A model generated the notes under the pieces. The model had not been told where the DNA came from. It worked only from the letters and a program-made list of their open reading frames with translations, and made no database searches. DNA of 64,000 nt from Tachypleus tridentatus. Its lineage: Eukaryota; Arthropoda; Merostomata; Xiphosura; Limulidae. The first letter of the stretch is position 1; each line of letters starts with the position of its first letter. Location: positions 18,795,586 to 18,859,585 of the forward strand of contig NC_134837.1 in assembly GCF_004210375.1 (NCBI RefSeq). Direction: 5' to 3'. This document shows, piece after piece, positions 1 to 11,110 of this stretch. The position numbers were made by a program, and so were the translations under genes.

Positions 1-385
1 ACTGAAGTGTTTAAAAAATGTGTTTGCACATAATGTGTTTCACTGTTACAAGTCCCCTAATGTATGGAAGTATATGAAATTTCATATGAGAATACCTTTA
101 TGGTTATAGAGGTCATTGTGAATGATCATGTTGTTATCATGCCTTGTCTTGGTCCATTTTATTTGTTTTTGTGTTAATTATAACATATTTATTATTTGAG
201 GAGACAATATTTTTTATATCTTTGACATGAAGAAAGTTGGTAGATTTTTGTCAGTTTATAATAGTAAAAGAAATAAGACCAAGAGAAGTGCAATGATCAA
301 ATAGTCATTCAGAGTGACCTTTACAACCACAAAGGTGTTCCCAGGTACAGAAACAAACACTAAAATATCAACATGTTTTTTACAG
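1..385 (+). other. Intron of TMEM143-like gene
   Basis: AT-rich, with stops in all frames and no further exon seen. It ends in a T-rich tract and the acceptor AG at 384-385. The upstream exons of this gene must lie left of the window. Confidence 0.5.
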
Positions 386-677
386 GTGGAATTACTCAAG
401 GTCTCCTTGAGAAACAGATAGAAGCATGGGTTCTTAAAAACTTGGCTGCAAAAATAGAATTTGAATCACAAGAAGCAGTTGAATATTTAGAATCTTTAGG
501 TCTTCTGAGTCGTCAAGGAGACCTGTTGCATGTTGTGCCATTAGCAACAGCACTTCAGCTTATTCCTTCCCCTCACATTTCTTTTGTTGCTCGAGCATTA
601 GGAGAAGATATCCATGAAGGTTATGACAAAGACTTGATACTTGACAATCTTATCAGGGAAGAAATGAAAAAATTAAG
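386..677 (+). CDS. TMEM143-like (DUF3754) protein, penultimate coding exon
   Basis: Open exon of 292 bp between an acceptor (T-rich tract, AG at 384-385) and a donor GTATAG at 678. It enters with the last two bases of a codon and leaves with two bases. The deduced segment contains LLEKQIEAWVLKNL, then AVEYLESLGLL and LLHVVPLATAL. This is the order I recall for the C-terminal part of DUF3754/TMEM143 proteins: a helix with an IEAW-type motif, then an LExLGLL motif, then a VPL motif. TMEM143 is an uncharacterised multipass protein reported as mitochondrial. The membrane segments would lie in upstream exons outside the window. The family call rests on motif memory and is moderate. Confidence 0.6.
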
Positions 678-1174
678 GTATAGCTGGGACTGAATTTGTT
701 CTTAAATCATTGTTTAACAAACAATAAGAATTAGGGCATTCTTATAAATCAGAGCAGCTGTGTGTAGTACTTATAGCATTGCAACAAAGGTTCTTGATAA
801 AGTTGCATGCTTGAAGGGCAGCAACTATTTTACTGGTACTAACAGGTTGTGGTGTTTTGAGTTTTGTATATTATTTACAGCTTCTTTTCTGTAAACATTC
901 ATAATATTGCAATCATTTTAAACACAGTTTGTATTTTATACTCTAAAACATTGTCTTCTAACAAACAGTTTATGTACACAGTATATTAGTGTATTTTTTT
1001 ATTACAATTGTTACAAGTTCTTTATAGATTTAATAAAAATGTAGAATTAAATTGGTTTATTGGATATTATTCTAGTAGTATTTTGAGACAGATTTTAACA
1101 TAAAGAGTTGACAAAAATCTAAAGTCACCACAATTATTTAACTTTAGTACTCATGCAATGAACATTAATTGCAG

Positions 1175-1202
1175 GTACAAGAAAGCTCTTCAACTTTCAT
1201 AA
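1175..1202 (+). CDS. TMEM143-like, probable last coding exon
   Basis: The acceptor TTAATTGCAG ends at 1174. Joining the AG left by the exon ending at 677 to the G at 1175 gives Arg, then YKKALQLS and a TAA stop at 1200-1202. The phase matches exactly, and the basic, helical continuation fits the preceding KKLR. The exon is very short, so the call depends on the splice sites. The alternative is read-through of the preceding donor to a TGA at 691-693. Confidence 0.5.
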
Positions 1203-2499
1203 AGTAAGTGTGAAAGAGTTTTGGTATGACTGCCTGTTGCATCCTGAAACAAAATATGGTAGGTAGGTGGTTTACTGAGCTGATTGGATTTAGTCACAAT
1301 ATAATTTGTGCAGTGGGGTACTTCAGTTTAAGCCAATGGTGAAATTGTATTGATTTTACACTAAACATGCCTATTTCAATTTCCATTGAAACAATTTTCA
1401 GTCAAAGTATATATAATCTGCTAACTGAAAAAAAGGATAGTGTAACATTTATTGAAAATATGATTTACTTACTTCACATATGTAAGTGTGAGGAAAGCCA
1501 TACATGAAGATGGAGTTTGGAAACATTGGAATGAAATATTTCCAGTTGCTGTAATCAGAGGTAAGGGCAGGGCTGTTGCTCCAGAAGAGACCAGATAAGA
1601 GGGAACTATAATTGAAGTAGCCAATATGAAGCAACTAACAGAACTTAAAAATGAATGTTCTGAATGAGGGAAGTGATTCTGGATGAGAGTCTGATTGGAA
1701 TGTAGGTATATAGTTGAAGACCCCTCTAATCTTGACTGGACACATTCATTCCCAGTATGTGAAATGAGAAATCAAATGAAAAGGGAATTTGGCATTCCAG
1801 TGACTAGCAATGCATCTGTATGTCATATTCCCAATTCAGAACACACCAACAAAATACCTGAGGATGAAGTGACTATTCTGTGGGTTGAAACTGGTTGCAA
1901 AACAATAATCAGTTGGCTACAAAATACACAATTCTAGGAACATGACATACCAGTGCTGTCATGTTTTGGCTGTTGACCCAATACATGAGATCTAGAGTCT
2001 GAAAACACAGCTATGGACATGGTGTTCCAGGAATTAAGTATTTCATTTTCTGCACATACAGAAAATTATATCAAAATTTGTACCCATGCAAACATAAGTA
2101 ATAGTAAATGTAGTGTCATCCTTTTTTTTGTTTTTTTCAAATAAATATTAAATTACTTTATTATTAATCATATTTAGAGCAATAGTTTATTAAACATTCT
2201 TTTAAAATTATACATGGCTCATAATTGTAATAATACTGTAATACTTGCCAAAGCTGACAACCAGAATCATGTGTACAACTAAGAATGCCAGTAATGATAA
2301 CAAAGCTATTTGATTCCATGCTTGGGAGAAAACAAGGATAGCTATTCATGGAAAAACTATCAATGTAGTGATAAACAAAACCATGCACAAGAAAAATTGT
2401 GGAAGAGGTCAAACAATAAATATCGGAGACTGGTGAAGGGACAGGAAAATTATTGCCAGTAAAACAATGGACATCTCTGAAGCAGTACCTGATACTCTA
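1203..2499. other. Intergenic / 3' UTR stretch
   Basis: Probable 3' UTR of the TMEM143-like gene followed by AT-rich DNA. An AATAAA lies near 2140. An 80-codon open frame on + (1695-1937) has no recognisable motif or splice context, and I do not call it a gene. Confidence 0.4.
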
Positions 2500-3049
2500 G
2501 CTTCCATTCCTCCAGTGGACCCCTCAGTGTGGATTCCTGTACGTGGTGAGGGGACCTCTTTCTGGTTACCTTCTCTGGGATCTAAACATTTACCCACGTG
2601 TTTGCTGTGCATGGCAACCCGTGAAGGGGAGGAGAGGATCCTGGTGGTTGAGGGGTCCAACCCTAACACACCACTTTGGCCTTGAATTCCTGTAGACAGG
2701 CAGACTTTGGGTGACCCCCCATGGGTCAATTGGCTGGTCCACTTGTGCTAGAGTCAACCAAGTACCAGTGTAGGAAGTTCTCAATGGATGTTGTGGGCAT
2801 TGTGTCTGATGCTGGTGTTTGGGTATAGTGTTCACGAAACACTAGCGTTGCTGCAATATCTTTGCATGACATTGTAGTGCGTCCCCTTGTAGGGCTCCAT
2901 GATGGGTGGGGTCAGTGAGTACCAAAATTTTCCTTTTTTCCTATGGATCCTCCTATGAAAAATTTAAATAAAATAGTGAAAAACACTCAATAGGTAAACG
3001 ACCATGTGTTGAAGACTCTGAGCAGCAATCTTCAACATCCGTAACACAC

Positions 3050-3890
3050 GTACCTCATTTTCTTATATTACATTCTCTTTCAGAAAAACCTTTAGGGCAA
3101 ATGTCCCCCTTTTTTATTCAGAAGGGACCTGAGGGACTTGCTGGCTCTCCAAAGTCAGTAAAGAAGCTTTGATCTGGAGACATATTGGTTGAAACATCCA
3201 CATTCCAACACAGTGAACACCTCTTGAATTCAAAGGCAATTGGGGATATACCTATTGAGTTTACCCCTCATGCTACCTTGAATTCATCACAAGAGTTATT
3301 GTTGAGTGGGATTTGAAGAACATCCCCAAGTTAGAGATTATCACTGGTCTCTCCACTCAAGGAGTTTCTGCAGTGAGGTGCATCTCCACTCGCAAAGATG
3401 GAGTTACACTGCTGATAAATATCCTTGTTTTGACATTTACATCACCACCTGCACCTGCCACAATGAAGGCAGGTTATCTAATTTGCAGGGTATGGCCATA
3501 CATTCCAAAACTTCTCGGATATTTCCAATGTCAGAGGTTCGGCCACTCAAAGACATCATGTCGTGGTTCTCTGACGTGCTCGTTGTGGTGGCAAGGACCA
3601 CAATGCCTATGAGTGTGACACGGATCCACATTGTGTCAACTGCAATGGTTCTCACCCTTCCTACTTTCGTTCTTGCCCAGAATGGTTGGAGGAAAAAGAG
3701 GTGCAGCATTTGAAAATGACACATAACATTAGTTATCCTGAGGCTCGGAAATTGCTGTCCACAACTCCATCTCAGACATATGCTGCTGTACTTTGTTCCA
3801 CAACTACAGTGGGAGAGCAGACAGATCTCTCTGTGCCTCCAAGAGAATCATTTTTAAAAATAAATGAAAAGCCTTTTGACCTCCATAGTT
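3050..3890 (+). pseudogene. LINE copy 1 ORF1 (zinc-knuckle RNA-binding protein) remnant
   Basis: Fragments in shifting frames encode the segments PFFIQKGPEGLAGSPKSV, FQCQRFGHSKTSC and the helical LEEKEVQHLKMTHNISYPEA. The last lies just after a Cys/His-rich run (about 3520-3680) that would hold two or three CCHC knuckles. This arrangement is typical of ORF1 of I and Jockey elements, which coats element RNA. Frameshifts between 3600 and 3690 separate the knuckles. Confidence 0.75.
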
Positions 3891-4182
3891 AAAAAGGTTG
3901 ATGAATCAACTTCTACACCCATCTCTGTTCCTCCCATACATTCCAACAAACCCAAAGATCCACATCCTTTGGTTTCAAATCCAGACATTTCTTCTGGTAC
4001 ATCTTTTTCTCCCACCCCAAGATGCTAAACAACTAAACGATCATTTATTCTCATCCTCAGTCACTGGAATCCCTTTCCAACAACAAAGACCTGCCCAATC
4101 GACCCAGGGCAGGATCCATGGAGGTTGATAGACCTCCTCTGAATAAAGACAGTAAGGAAAAAAGACGTGGTCGTAAACAGAA

Positions 4183-4830
4183 GTGTCCTCCAGCCACTTT
4201 GCCTACCCGTCATTAAAAATGGCCACCTTGATACAATGGAACTGTCGAGGTTTACATTCTAATCTGGATCATATCAAAACACTGATTGCTTCCTATGATC
4301 CTCTATGTCTTTCCTTGCAAGAAACATTTCTAAAACCCACTGATACAGTCACCTTTCAGCAGTTTTCAATATACAGAAATGACAGGCTGTGTGATGGACA
4401 AGTACATGGAGGGGTGGCACTGTTGGTTGATCAGCATGTGCCCACCCTGTCTTTGTCACTTAACACACCCTTGGAAGCCATAGCCATCCATGTTTCCTTG
4501 GGTCATACCATCACTGTTTGTTCTCTCTACCTGTCACCTGTCATCTCCCTTCTAATCCTGGGGGACTTTAATGGACAACATCACCTCTGGAGAAGTGCTG
4601 TTATTGATAGGAGGGGTTGCTCTGTAGAGCATATGCTCTCTGATCACAATCTTTCTCTTTTCAATACTGGTTCTTCCACTTATTTTCATGCACCTAGTCA
4701 ATTCTTTACTGCTATTGATCTCTTGGTGTGCTCCCCTTCATTATTCTCCCATTTTTCATGGAGGGTTGACAGTAATCCACTAGGCAGTGATAATTTTCCT
4801 ATACTTTTGAGAGAGACTGGCCATGGTCGA
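4183..4830 (+). pseudogene. LINE copy 1 apurinic-type endonuclease domain
   Basis: An almost continuous frame carries the endonuclease landmarks in order: IQWNCRGL, LSLQETF, GGVALLV, LGDFNGQHHLW and GSDNFPILL. These correspond to the metal-binding and catalytic Asn, Glu, Asp-Asn and terminal Asp positions of APE-like endonucleases that nick target DNA for target-primed reverse transcription. The usual terminal SDH appears as SDN, and the segment before LLILGDFN looks shortened. The frame is lost after about 4850. Confidence 0.8.
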
Positions 4831-5399
4831 TGCCACCCTACCAGTGTGCCCTGCTGGAAGATGGATCAGGCAGACTCAGCCACTTTTACTGCTGCCACAG
4901 AACTTGATCCTGCCATCAATAGACAACTGTGTGGCAGCGGTAACTGACTGTATCATACAAGCAGCTGCTCAATGTATTCCAAAAATCTCAACACATTTTC
5001 CACGATATCCTTGTCCATGGTGGAATCCTGCTTTCCACTTGGCACAGAAGGCTCAAAAATGGGTCTGGGACACTTTCTGTAGATATCCCACACTTTCGAA
5101 CCCCATCGCTTTCCAACAGTCCCATGCACATAAAGACGTCAAAGCCAGAAGGAATCTTGGATTAAGTTCACAACTAGCATATCTTCTACCACCAGTTCCA
5201 AGGTCATATGGGACAGGATTCAAATGGTCAGTGGGCACTACAATTCTGTTCCCCTTTCGATCTTACTCTCTGATGGCCAAGAAGTAGCTGATGTCCGAAG
5301 CATCGCCGATACTCTAGGTGAAAGCTTTTGCCAGGTATCTAGCACTTCTGCTTGTTCCTTCACCTGCTTGGCCATCAAGACTTGGGCAGAGCGTTCACC

Positions 5400-6420
5400 T
5401 CTTTCCTTTCGAACTGTCTCTTTGACTATAATTGTCCCTTTACACTGATGGAACTGAAAATGGCCCTCCATCGGTGTGGCAGTACATCTGTTGGACCTGA
5501 TGATGTACACTCTGACATGCTGTGCTATCTCCCTTCTGCTTCTCATGATATTCTTCTAATTGTTTTTAACTGCATTTGGCAGGAGAATGTTTTCCTAATG
5601 CCTGGCACCAGGCTATTATCTTACCTTTCTCTAAGCTTGGGAAAGATCCCAAGATTCCTTCAAACTACCATCCAACTGCTTTGACAAGCTATCTCTGTAA
5701 GACCTTAGAGAGGATGGTTAATGCTCATCTTGTTTGGTTCCTCGAATCAAACCTCCTCCTCTCGCCTACCCAGTATGGCATTTTGCAAGACCTCCATATA
5801 TATGGATTACATGGCCATTTACCCATGTTTATTAAAGTTTTTTTAATGGACAGGAGATTCCAAGTTTGTGTGGGTTCGACACTTTCCTGTTCTTTTCTAC
5901 AGGAACTTGGAGTCCCTCAGGGATATGTTTTGAGTGTCACACTTTTCGGTATAAAGATGAACGTCATTACTGAACAACTCCCTCTCTGTTGCAAATGGGT
6001 TCCATGTTGACGATTTTCACATCTCATGTCAGTCATCGAACATGAGATATATTGAGTGGCAACTACAAACTGCCCTCAATCATGTACTGAAGTGGACTAT
6101 GGTGAATGGCTTTAACTTTTCTTTTCTAAAACCGTTTGCATGCACTTTTGACACCAGTGGGGTATTCACCCTGATCCTGAACTCTGTATCAGTGAAGTTT
6201 CACTGCCATTGGTCCCCGAGACCAAGTTCTTAGGGCTTATCTTTGACCGTAAGCTGACCTTTATACCATGCTTAAAGCACCTATGGGTCAAATGCACAAG
6301 AGCACTGAACATCCTCTTTGTCCTCTCTACCACCAGTTGGGGAGCAAATCGATGTTCTATGTTAAAGATATATTGTGCTCTTATTCGATCAAAACTCGAC
6401 TATGGATCAATGGCCTAGGG
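5400..6420 (+). pseudogene. LINE copy 1 reverse transcriptase remnant
   Basis: RT blocks are spread over three frames: STSVGPDDVHSDML, then a KxGKDPKIPSNYHPTAL block, ERMVNAHLVWFLE, LGVPQGYVLSVTLF, a VDDF catalytic box around 6005-6020, and ETKFLGLIFDRKL. The catalytic Asp pair is still encoded but sits after a stop and frame change. The order matches RT domains 0-7 of I/Jockey-type LINEs. Confidence 0.8.
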
Positions 6421-6785
6421 CTCTGCCAGACCCTTGGCCTTAAAGATGCCGGACCCCATTCATGATCAAGGACTTTGACTCTGCACTGGGGCTTTTTGCA
6501 CCTCCCAGTTCAAAGCCTATTCGTAGAATCTCATGAACCTTCTCTGCACCTTCACCATATGCAACTGTCTATACTATATTCTTCGAAACTTTGTTCCTTA
6601 CCAAAGCATCCCACCTGGAGATGTGTTTTCCTTCCTCAATGGGTCATACTTCTGCCATTGCTCCTTTTGGCCTTCACATCCAGGCGCAATTGGATGAATT
6701 GGGTCTGTTCTTGGATAACCTTGCAGAATCCAGTGGTCAGCCCATCCCACCATGGTTTATTACAATCTCCAAATGTGTCCTTTCT

Positions 6786-7010
6786 TTAACACTCCTACGA
6801 AAAGTGGGGCCTAATAGGCCCCAGAGCAACTTTAAAGGTTATTAATATTAGGCTAATAATTTTGTATTTAAATGAAATTGCCATTTAAATCCATTAATGA
6901 ATGGATTAACGAGATTCCTACTGTCCCTATCTACTATCTAGCAAAACTACAGCCAGGGGAACGGGCTTGAAGAAATCAGGACTAGAAACGTCTTTTCGTA
7001 GGAGTGTTAA
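6786..7010. mobile_element. TTAA-flanked MITE (piggyBac-like), copy 1
   Basis: A 217-bp insertion (6790-7006) flanked by TTAA on both sides (6786-6789 and 7007-7010). The termini are inverted: CACTCCTACGAAAAG at the left and CTTTTCGTAGGAGTG at the right. Just inside the left end is the near-perfect palindrome GGGGCCTAATAGGCCCC. It has no coding capacity. The TTAA duplication suggests mobilisation by a piggyBac-type transposase. A second copy of the same length is at 45424-45648. LINE copy 2 shows the empty site with a single TTAA at 26185-26188. Confidence 0.9.
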
Positions 7011-7079
7011 GTCATCTGAAAAAGGCAGATACTCCCAATTGGAAGTACCATCTTTTATTTACTGGACATCTTTTAAACA

Positions 7080-7533
7080 ATCATTCCATTCCAATTTCTA
7101 TGGATGGTTCCAAATCAGGTAATTCTGTGGGCTCTGCCAATGGTTTGTTGCAGTTCGGTGGTTGCGCACGGAATCCCCTCTACAGCTTCTGTGTTCACTG
7201 CTGAACTGTACACCATGTCTGTTGCTCTGAACCATATTGAAGCTAAGCAGTACTCTAACTGCACTATTTATACTGACTCACTTTGTTCTCTACTGGTCCT
7301 GGAATCGCTTCATGTTGGCTCACACCCTGTTCTCACTGATATTCAAAACCGACTGGCCCATTTCTCATTAACATCTTCTTCTATCCAGTTTTTCTGGATA
7401 CCAGGCCATGCTGGTATTCGCGGAAATGAGCTTGCAGACACGGCAGCTAAATCTATCTGTTCTGGCACTATCACCACTCTGCCTATTCTGTATATGGACT
7501 ATGGTCCTGTATTCAAGGCTCGGCTCCATGCCA
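7080..7533 (+). pseudogene. LINE copy 1 RNase H domain remnant
   Basis: Contains ISMDGSKSGN (first catalytic Asp), AELYTMSVAL (Glu), YTDSLCSLLVLESL (Asp) and PGHAGIRGNELADTAAK (the His loop and last Asp). This is the complete residue set of a retroelement RNase H1. A frame change lies between the first motif and the rest. Similarity to copy 2 ends at about 7533, so the C-terminal zinc-finger-like region and 3' UTR are missing. Confidence 0.85.
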
Positions 7534-10500
7534 AGAATGGTGGCACAACAAAATGAATCATCTTATTGGAAGCAGACACCCAAACATAATTAAAATATCA
7601 TAAAAAAGAAGAGAGGTTAAGTGCAGATATAATCTTGCAAGCTATGGTAGGAAGAGAGCCACCAATGAAGGGAACAAATAATAGAAGTAAATGATCATAA
7701 AGCACGTTGTGAGAGACTTTAACAATTGTAAAATAACAGGATGCCTTCACACCATTGGTCATTGTTTTAATTTTTGTGAATAAAGTCATTCACTATATCA
7801 GAAACTGTTTTGAAGACACATTTATTTGTACCTTTGAACTATTTGTCATTTTAAAAAAATTTGTGAATACAGTTGTTCACTGTACTAGGAACTTGTTTAA
7901 AAACAAGTATTTGCTGGCAGTAAGATGTCATGCTTACTGATATAATTGATGACAGTGGAATTGTTGGAATATACCAAAACCACCTGACCCCACAGGAGTG
8001 GGAGTAAATAAAACATAACCTAATGAACTGCCAAAAGGTCTTAGATATTTATATGGAAAGTAGTATCTGTAAATGACCACTGACCAGAAATCCCTCATGA
8101 ATATACAAAAACCATCCAGCAAACCAAGGAAGATTCCTCTGAACAGATGAGACATGAAAAGAGGCAGAGAAATGGGAATTCCCACCATGGTCAAGTCCCT
8201 GTTGAGCCACCAAGCAAGATCAGCTCTGATTACAAGGATTGTGAGAGAAGTTCCAATTGTTGGCAAGCATCTACTGAAGGAAGCAGATGCACACCTAACT
8301 CCAAGGGAATGAGAGCTTCCAAGAAAGCCCACATTCCCAAAAGAGACAGAACCTCTCATGCAGAGAGCGAAGGAGAGATGAGGCCTTTGTGATTTGCCTG
8401 GGCCCAAATGAGATGAGAATTGAAACGAACTTCCCCAAATGAATAAAATATAGTGTGGGATAATAAGAAATTTCTCCAACTTGAATAGAAAGCCTATTAG
8501 ATTAATTTCTGATGAAGTGGGCAAAAATGATTGACTGACAGAGCATGAGAAGAGGCAAGGAGGAGCAAGTTGTCCATGAAGAGGAGTCTGAAGACCCAAC
8601 GAATGAATACAATGAGCATAATAGTGCACCACTTAACACATGATCCCAAAAGTAGACCAAAAATAGCATCCAGAAGTGACAAAAATGTCATGAAATGTAG
8701 CCACAAAGACACAAACCAAACATACGTAGAGAAAATACACATTACTTACAAAACTTAGAAATTTTTAGTTAAAAAAAGTACATTAACATAACAAACTTGC
8801 AAAACTATGAAATTTGACCTAACAGTGAAAACAAAGTACAGAATCTCTAGAGAAACACAGAAAAGATGTAAATATTGAACTTGTAAATCCATGAAAGTAA
8901 AACATACCTTGAAGAACATGAGATTGAAAAGTCATCCAGTTGATTGTTTAATTAGCTTAATCCTAAATTAGATGTGACTAATAGTAAAGAAAAAGGAACT
9001 TACAAACTAACATAAACAGTAAAGGGAACATAAGTAACAAATCAACACAGACACAAAACTAACCACAGTTACAATTACAAGAACAATAACTATCATGCTA
9101 AAACTCCAACATATACCAAAAAGTAAACAAAAACATGATAATGTTAAAATGCAAATTTGAATTTATATGGTAAAAGAATTATAAAATATAACTTGCCAAA
9201 TACTGAGCAGATAAAGCAAGAAAGACAGGTTGATCCCCACAAACATGGGTATACCTACAAGAGTAAAAAATGCACATTTGTAAGTGTACCATACAACTTC
9301 TATAAAAAGGAATAATACCTAATCCAGAATATTATGTGGAAAGGTGCCCTAAAAGAAGTTTCCACTCAGTAATTACATCCTTCCTCACAAAAATTTTAAA
9401 GTAAAAGTAAGAAATCATTGGGCAAATGTAAGATGCAAGTTTCCCAAGAACTAAAATCTGCACTTCCCCAGCACACATTGTCAACCCTGAGATCTGGGGA
9501 CTGGTGAAAACTGTTGTCAACTACCACGAGAACTTAATAATTTACCATATTAAATCTCAAATTCATGTGAACAGATTAGAATTCAGAAGATAGGAATATT
9601 TTGAAAACAATCTAGAAGAAACAAAAGAAATCAAAAGCAAAAATTTGAAAAGTAAATTTGTAATCAGCACTATCAGAATTTTGTAGTCACATGATGCAAG
9701 TTCAAAAACACTAAAATACCAATTAAGAAATTAACAGTACAGGGAGCAGCTGTGCTAGTATGGAAAGCACATTGTGATTGGTGGAGGATAGTCACATTAT
9801 CAACACTTTCTCAAATGGTGCAAAACTGATGACGTACATAAAAGGCTAGTGCACTTTTGGCAATGCTTAGAGAGTAGTCTAGGATTGGAATAAATTTAGA
9901 TTAGGGGAGGTAAAACAGTTTTAACATTAAGTTAAATCCATTTAATGTCCAGACAGCAGAGAGGAACCATTGCCGAATTCCAGCTTCTATTGCACAAGCA
10001 GATGAAAATATTGATACATTCCTCCCTGGTTACCCATCCACTATATTTTTATCCCCAGTTTCACATTACACTGCTGAATAGACTAAAACAATTGGGGTAG
10101 AATATCTTACCCGTAGACTCAAGAATATATTGCAAGTTATGTCTCAAATTTGTAAACCTTCTGACTCCAAGTCCAAAGTACAAACCACTGGGTCATACTC
10201 CCTCCCCCACGTGAAATGAAAATGGGGAATAAGTAGGTTTCAACTTTTAACTTTAATCTTTTTATGAAATTCCTTATGTATGGTCACTTTCATCTGTAGT
10301 TGTTCATCTTTATGTGTGGTTTGTTTTTTTATAATACACAATTTCTTATCTGTTAATCCTCTGTTACATAAATGTTCACAAACACTTTTAAATAACACAC
10401 ATCACACAGAATTATTTGATTACAACATTATTTATTTGACTTATACCATAAAATACTAAATTTTTAATTGGGTGATGTGACACGGACAGTAGTTAATTAA

Positions 10501-10765
10501 CTCAACACATCAATCTCAAAAATCATCAAGAGTTTCGTTGCTTGTATCTCAAAATTATCACTAAATTAAAGAGAAATTTCCAGTTGTTATGTACATGTGC
10601 AATCCACCATAAGCAAGTTTATATCTTATTGCTAACGTGTGAATAATTTATTCCAAAAAAATATTAATTAGCTGTACAGTCTATTACACCATTGAAAGCT
10701 TTGTAGAAAATAATTTAATGAAGTGGACATTGTTCGTTATATTCTTAGAAATATGTAACAAATAC
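7534..10765. other. Unassigned AT-rich region
   Basis: Apart from the open frame at 7934-8632, I see no exon with splice sites, no SINE and no TIR element here. The stretch 7600-9700 is unusually purine-rich on + (many GAAG, AAAC and AGAA runs), which gives pyrimidine-rich open frames on -. Confidence 0.4.
7934..8632 (-). CDS. Unrecognised 232-codon open frame
   Basis: An uninterrupted frame from ATG at 8632 to a stop at 7934. In DNA this AT-rich it is long for chance, but the + strand is purine-rich here, and pyrimidine-rich strands carry few stops. The product is rich in Phe, Leu, Ser and His, with several hydrophobic stretches and a Gly-rich end (TPVGSGGFGIF). I recognise no domain. A second hydrophobic frame (8497-8742) overlaps it upstream. 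It may be a fragment of an uncharacterised transposon, a lineage-specific gene or an artefact of base composition. Confidence 0.2.
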   Translation of the reverse strand: MVHYYAHCIHSLGLQTPLHGQLAPPCLFSCSVSQSFLPTSSEINLIGFLFKLEKFLIIPHYILFIWGSSFQFSSHLGPGKSQRPHLSFALCMRGSVSFGNVGFLGSSHSLGVRCASASFSRCLPTIGTSLTILVIRADLAWWLNRDLTMVGIPISLPLFMSHLFRGIFLGLLDGFCIFMRDFWSVVIYRYYFPYKYLRPFGSSLGYVLFTPTPVGSGGFGIFQQFHCHQLYQ

Positions 10766-11100
10766 ACGTATCAAGCTTGCACTACTGTAGAATATACATA
10801 CATGTTAAAATACATGTAGCAAGCTTACACTACTGTAGAATATACATACATGTTAAAATACATGTAGCAAGCTTACACTACTGTAGAATATACATACATG
10901 TTAAAATACATGTAGCAAGCTTACACTACTGTAGAATATAGATACGGAGTGAAATCCATGTAGCAAGCTTACACTACTGTAGGGTAAGGAAATGTAGAGA
11001 AATACAGTAGCAAGCTAGCCCTAGTGTAGGACAGAGATATGTTGTAAAATATACATAGCAAGCTTACACTTCCGCAGAGGTGTGTAATACAATAAATGTA
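10766..11100. repeat. 48-bp minisatellite
   Basis: The word CAAGCTT recurs at 10772, 10820, 10868, 10916 and 10964, then as CAAGCTA at 11011 and CAAGCTT at 11059, giving a 48-bp period over about seven units. The first four units are nearly identical and the last three are diverged. The unit holds CACTACTGTAGAATATACAT. It lies downstream of, or within the 3' UTR of, the GEF gene. Confidence 0.9.
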
Positions 11101-11110
11101 TCAAAAGTGT

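Larger units (their letters stand above)
2500..7533 (+). mobile_element. I-clade non-LTR retrotransposon, copy 1 (decayed, 3'-truncated)
   Basis: The remains of one LINE are readable in order: a short 5' open frame (ending NPNTPLWP near 2685), ORF1 with zinc-knuckle region, apurinic endonuclease, reverse transcriptase and RNase H. The RNase H domain downstream of the RT, with APE endonuclease upstream, points to the I group (I, Nimb, Loner, Outcast and relatives) rather than Jockey or CR1. The frame is broken many times, so this copy is dead. It matches copy 2 (24711-30480, - strand) along its length and stops matching at about 7533, losing roughly the last 0.8 kb. It is interrupted by a MITE at 6786-7010. 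The 5' border is approximate. Confidence 0.85.

Noticed and set aside
3520-3690. Retroviral nucleocapsid (Cys-His knuckles)
   Set aside because: There are no LTRs, protease, integrase or envelope. The neighbouring APE endonuclease and RNase H order identify a non-LTR retrotransposon.
3437-3724. Open frame on the opposite strand of the LINE ORF1
   Set aside because: It is an antisense shadow of the zinc-knuckle region with no independent support.
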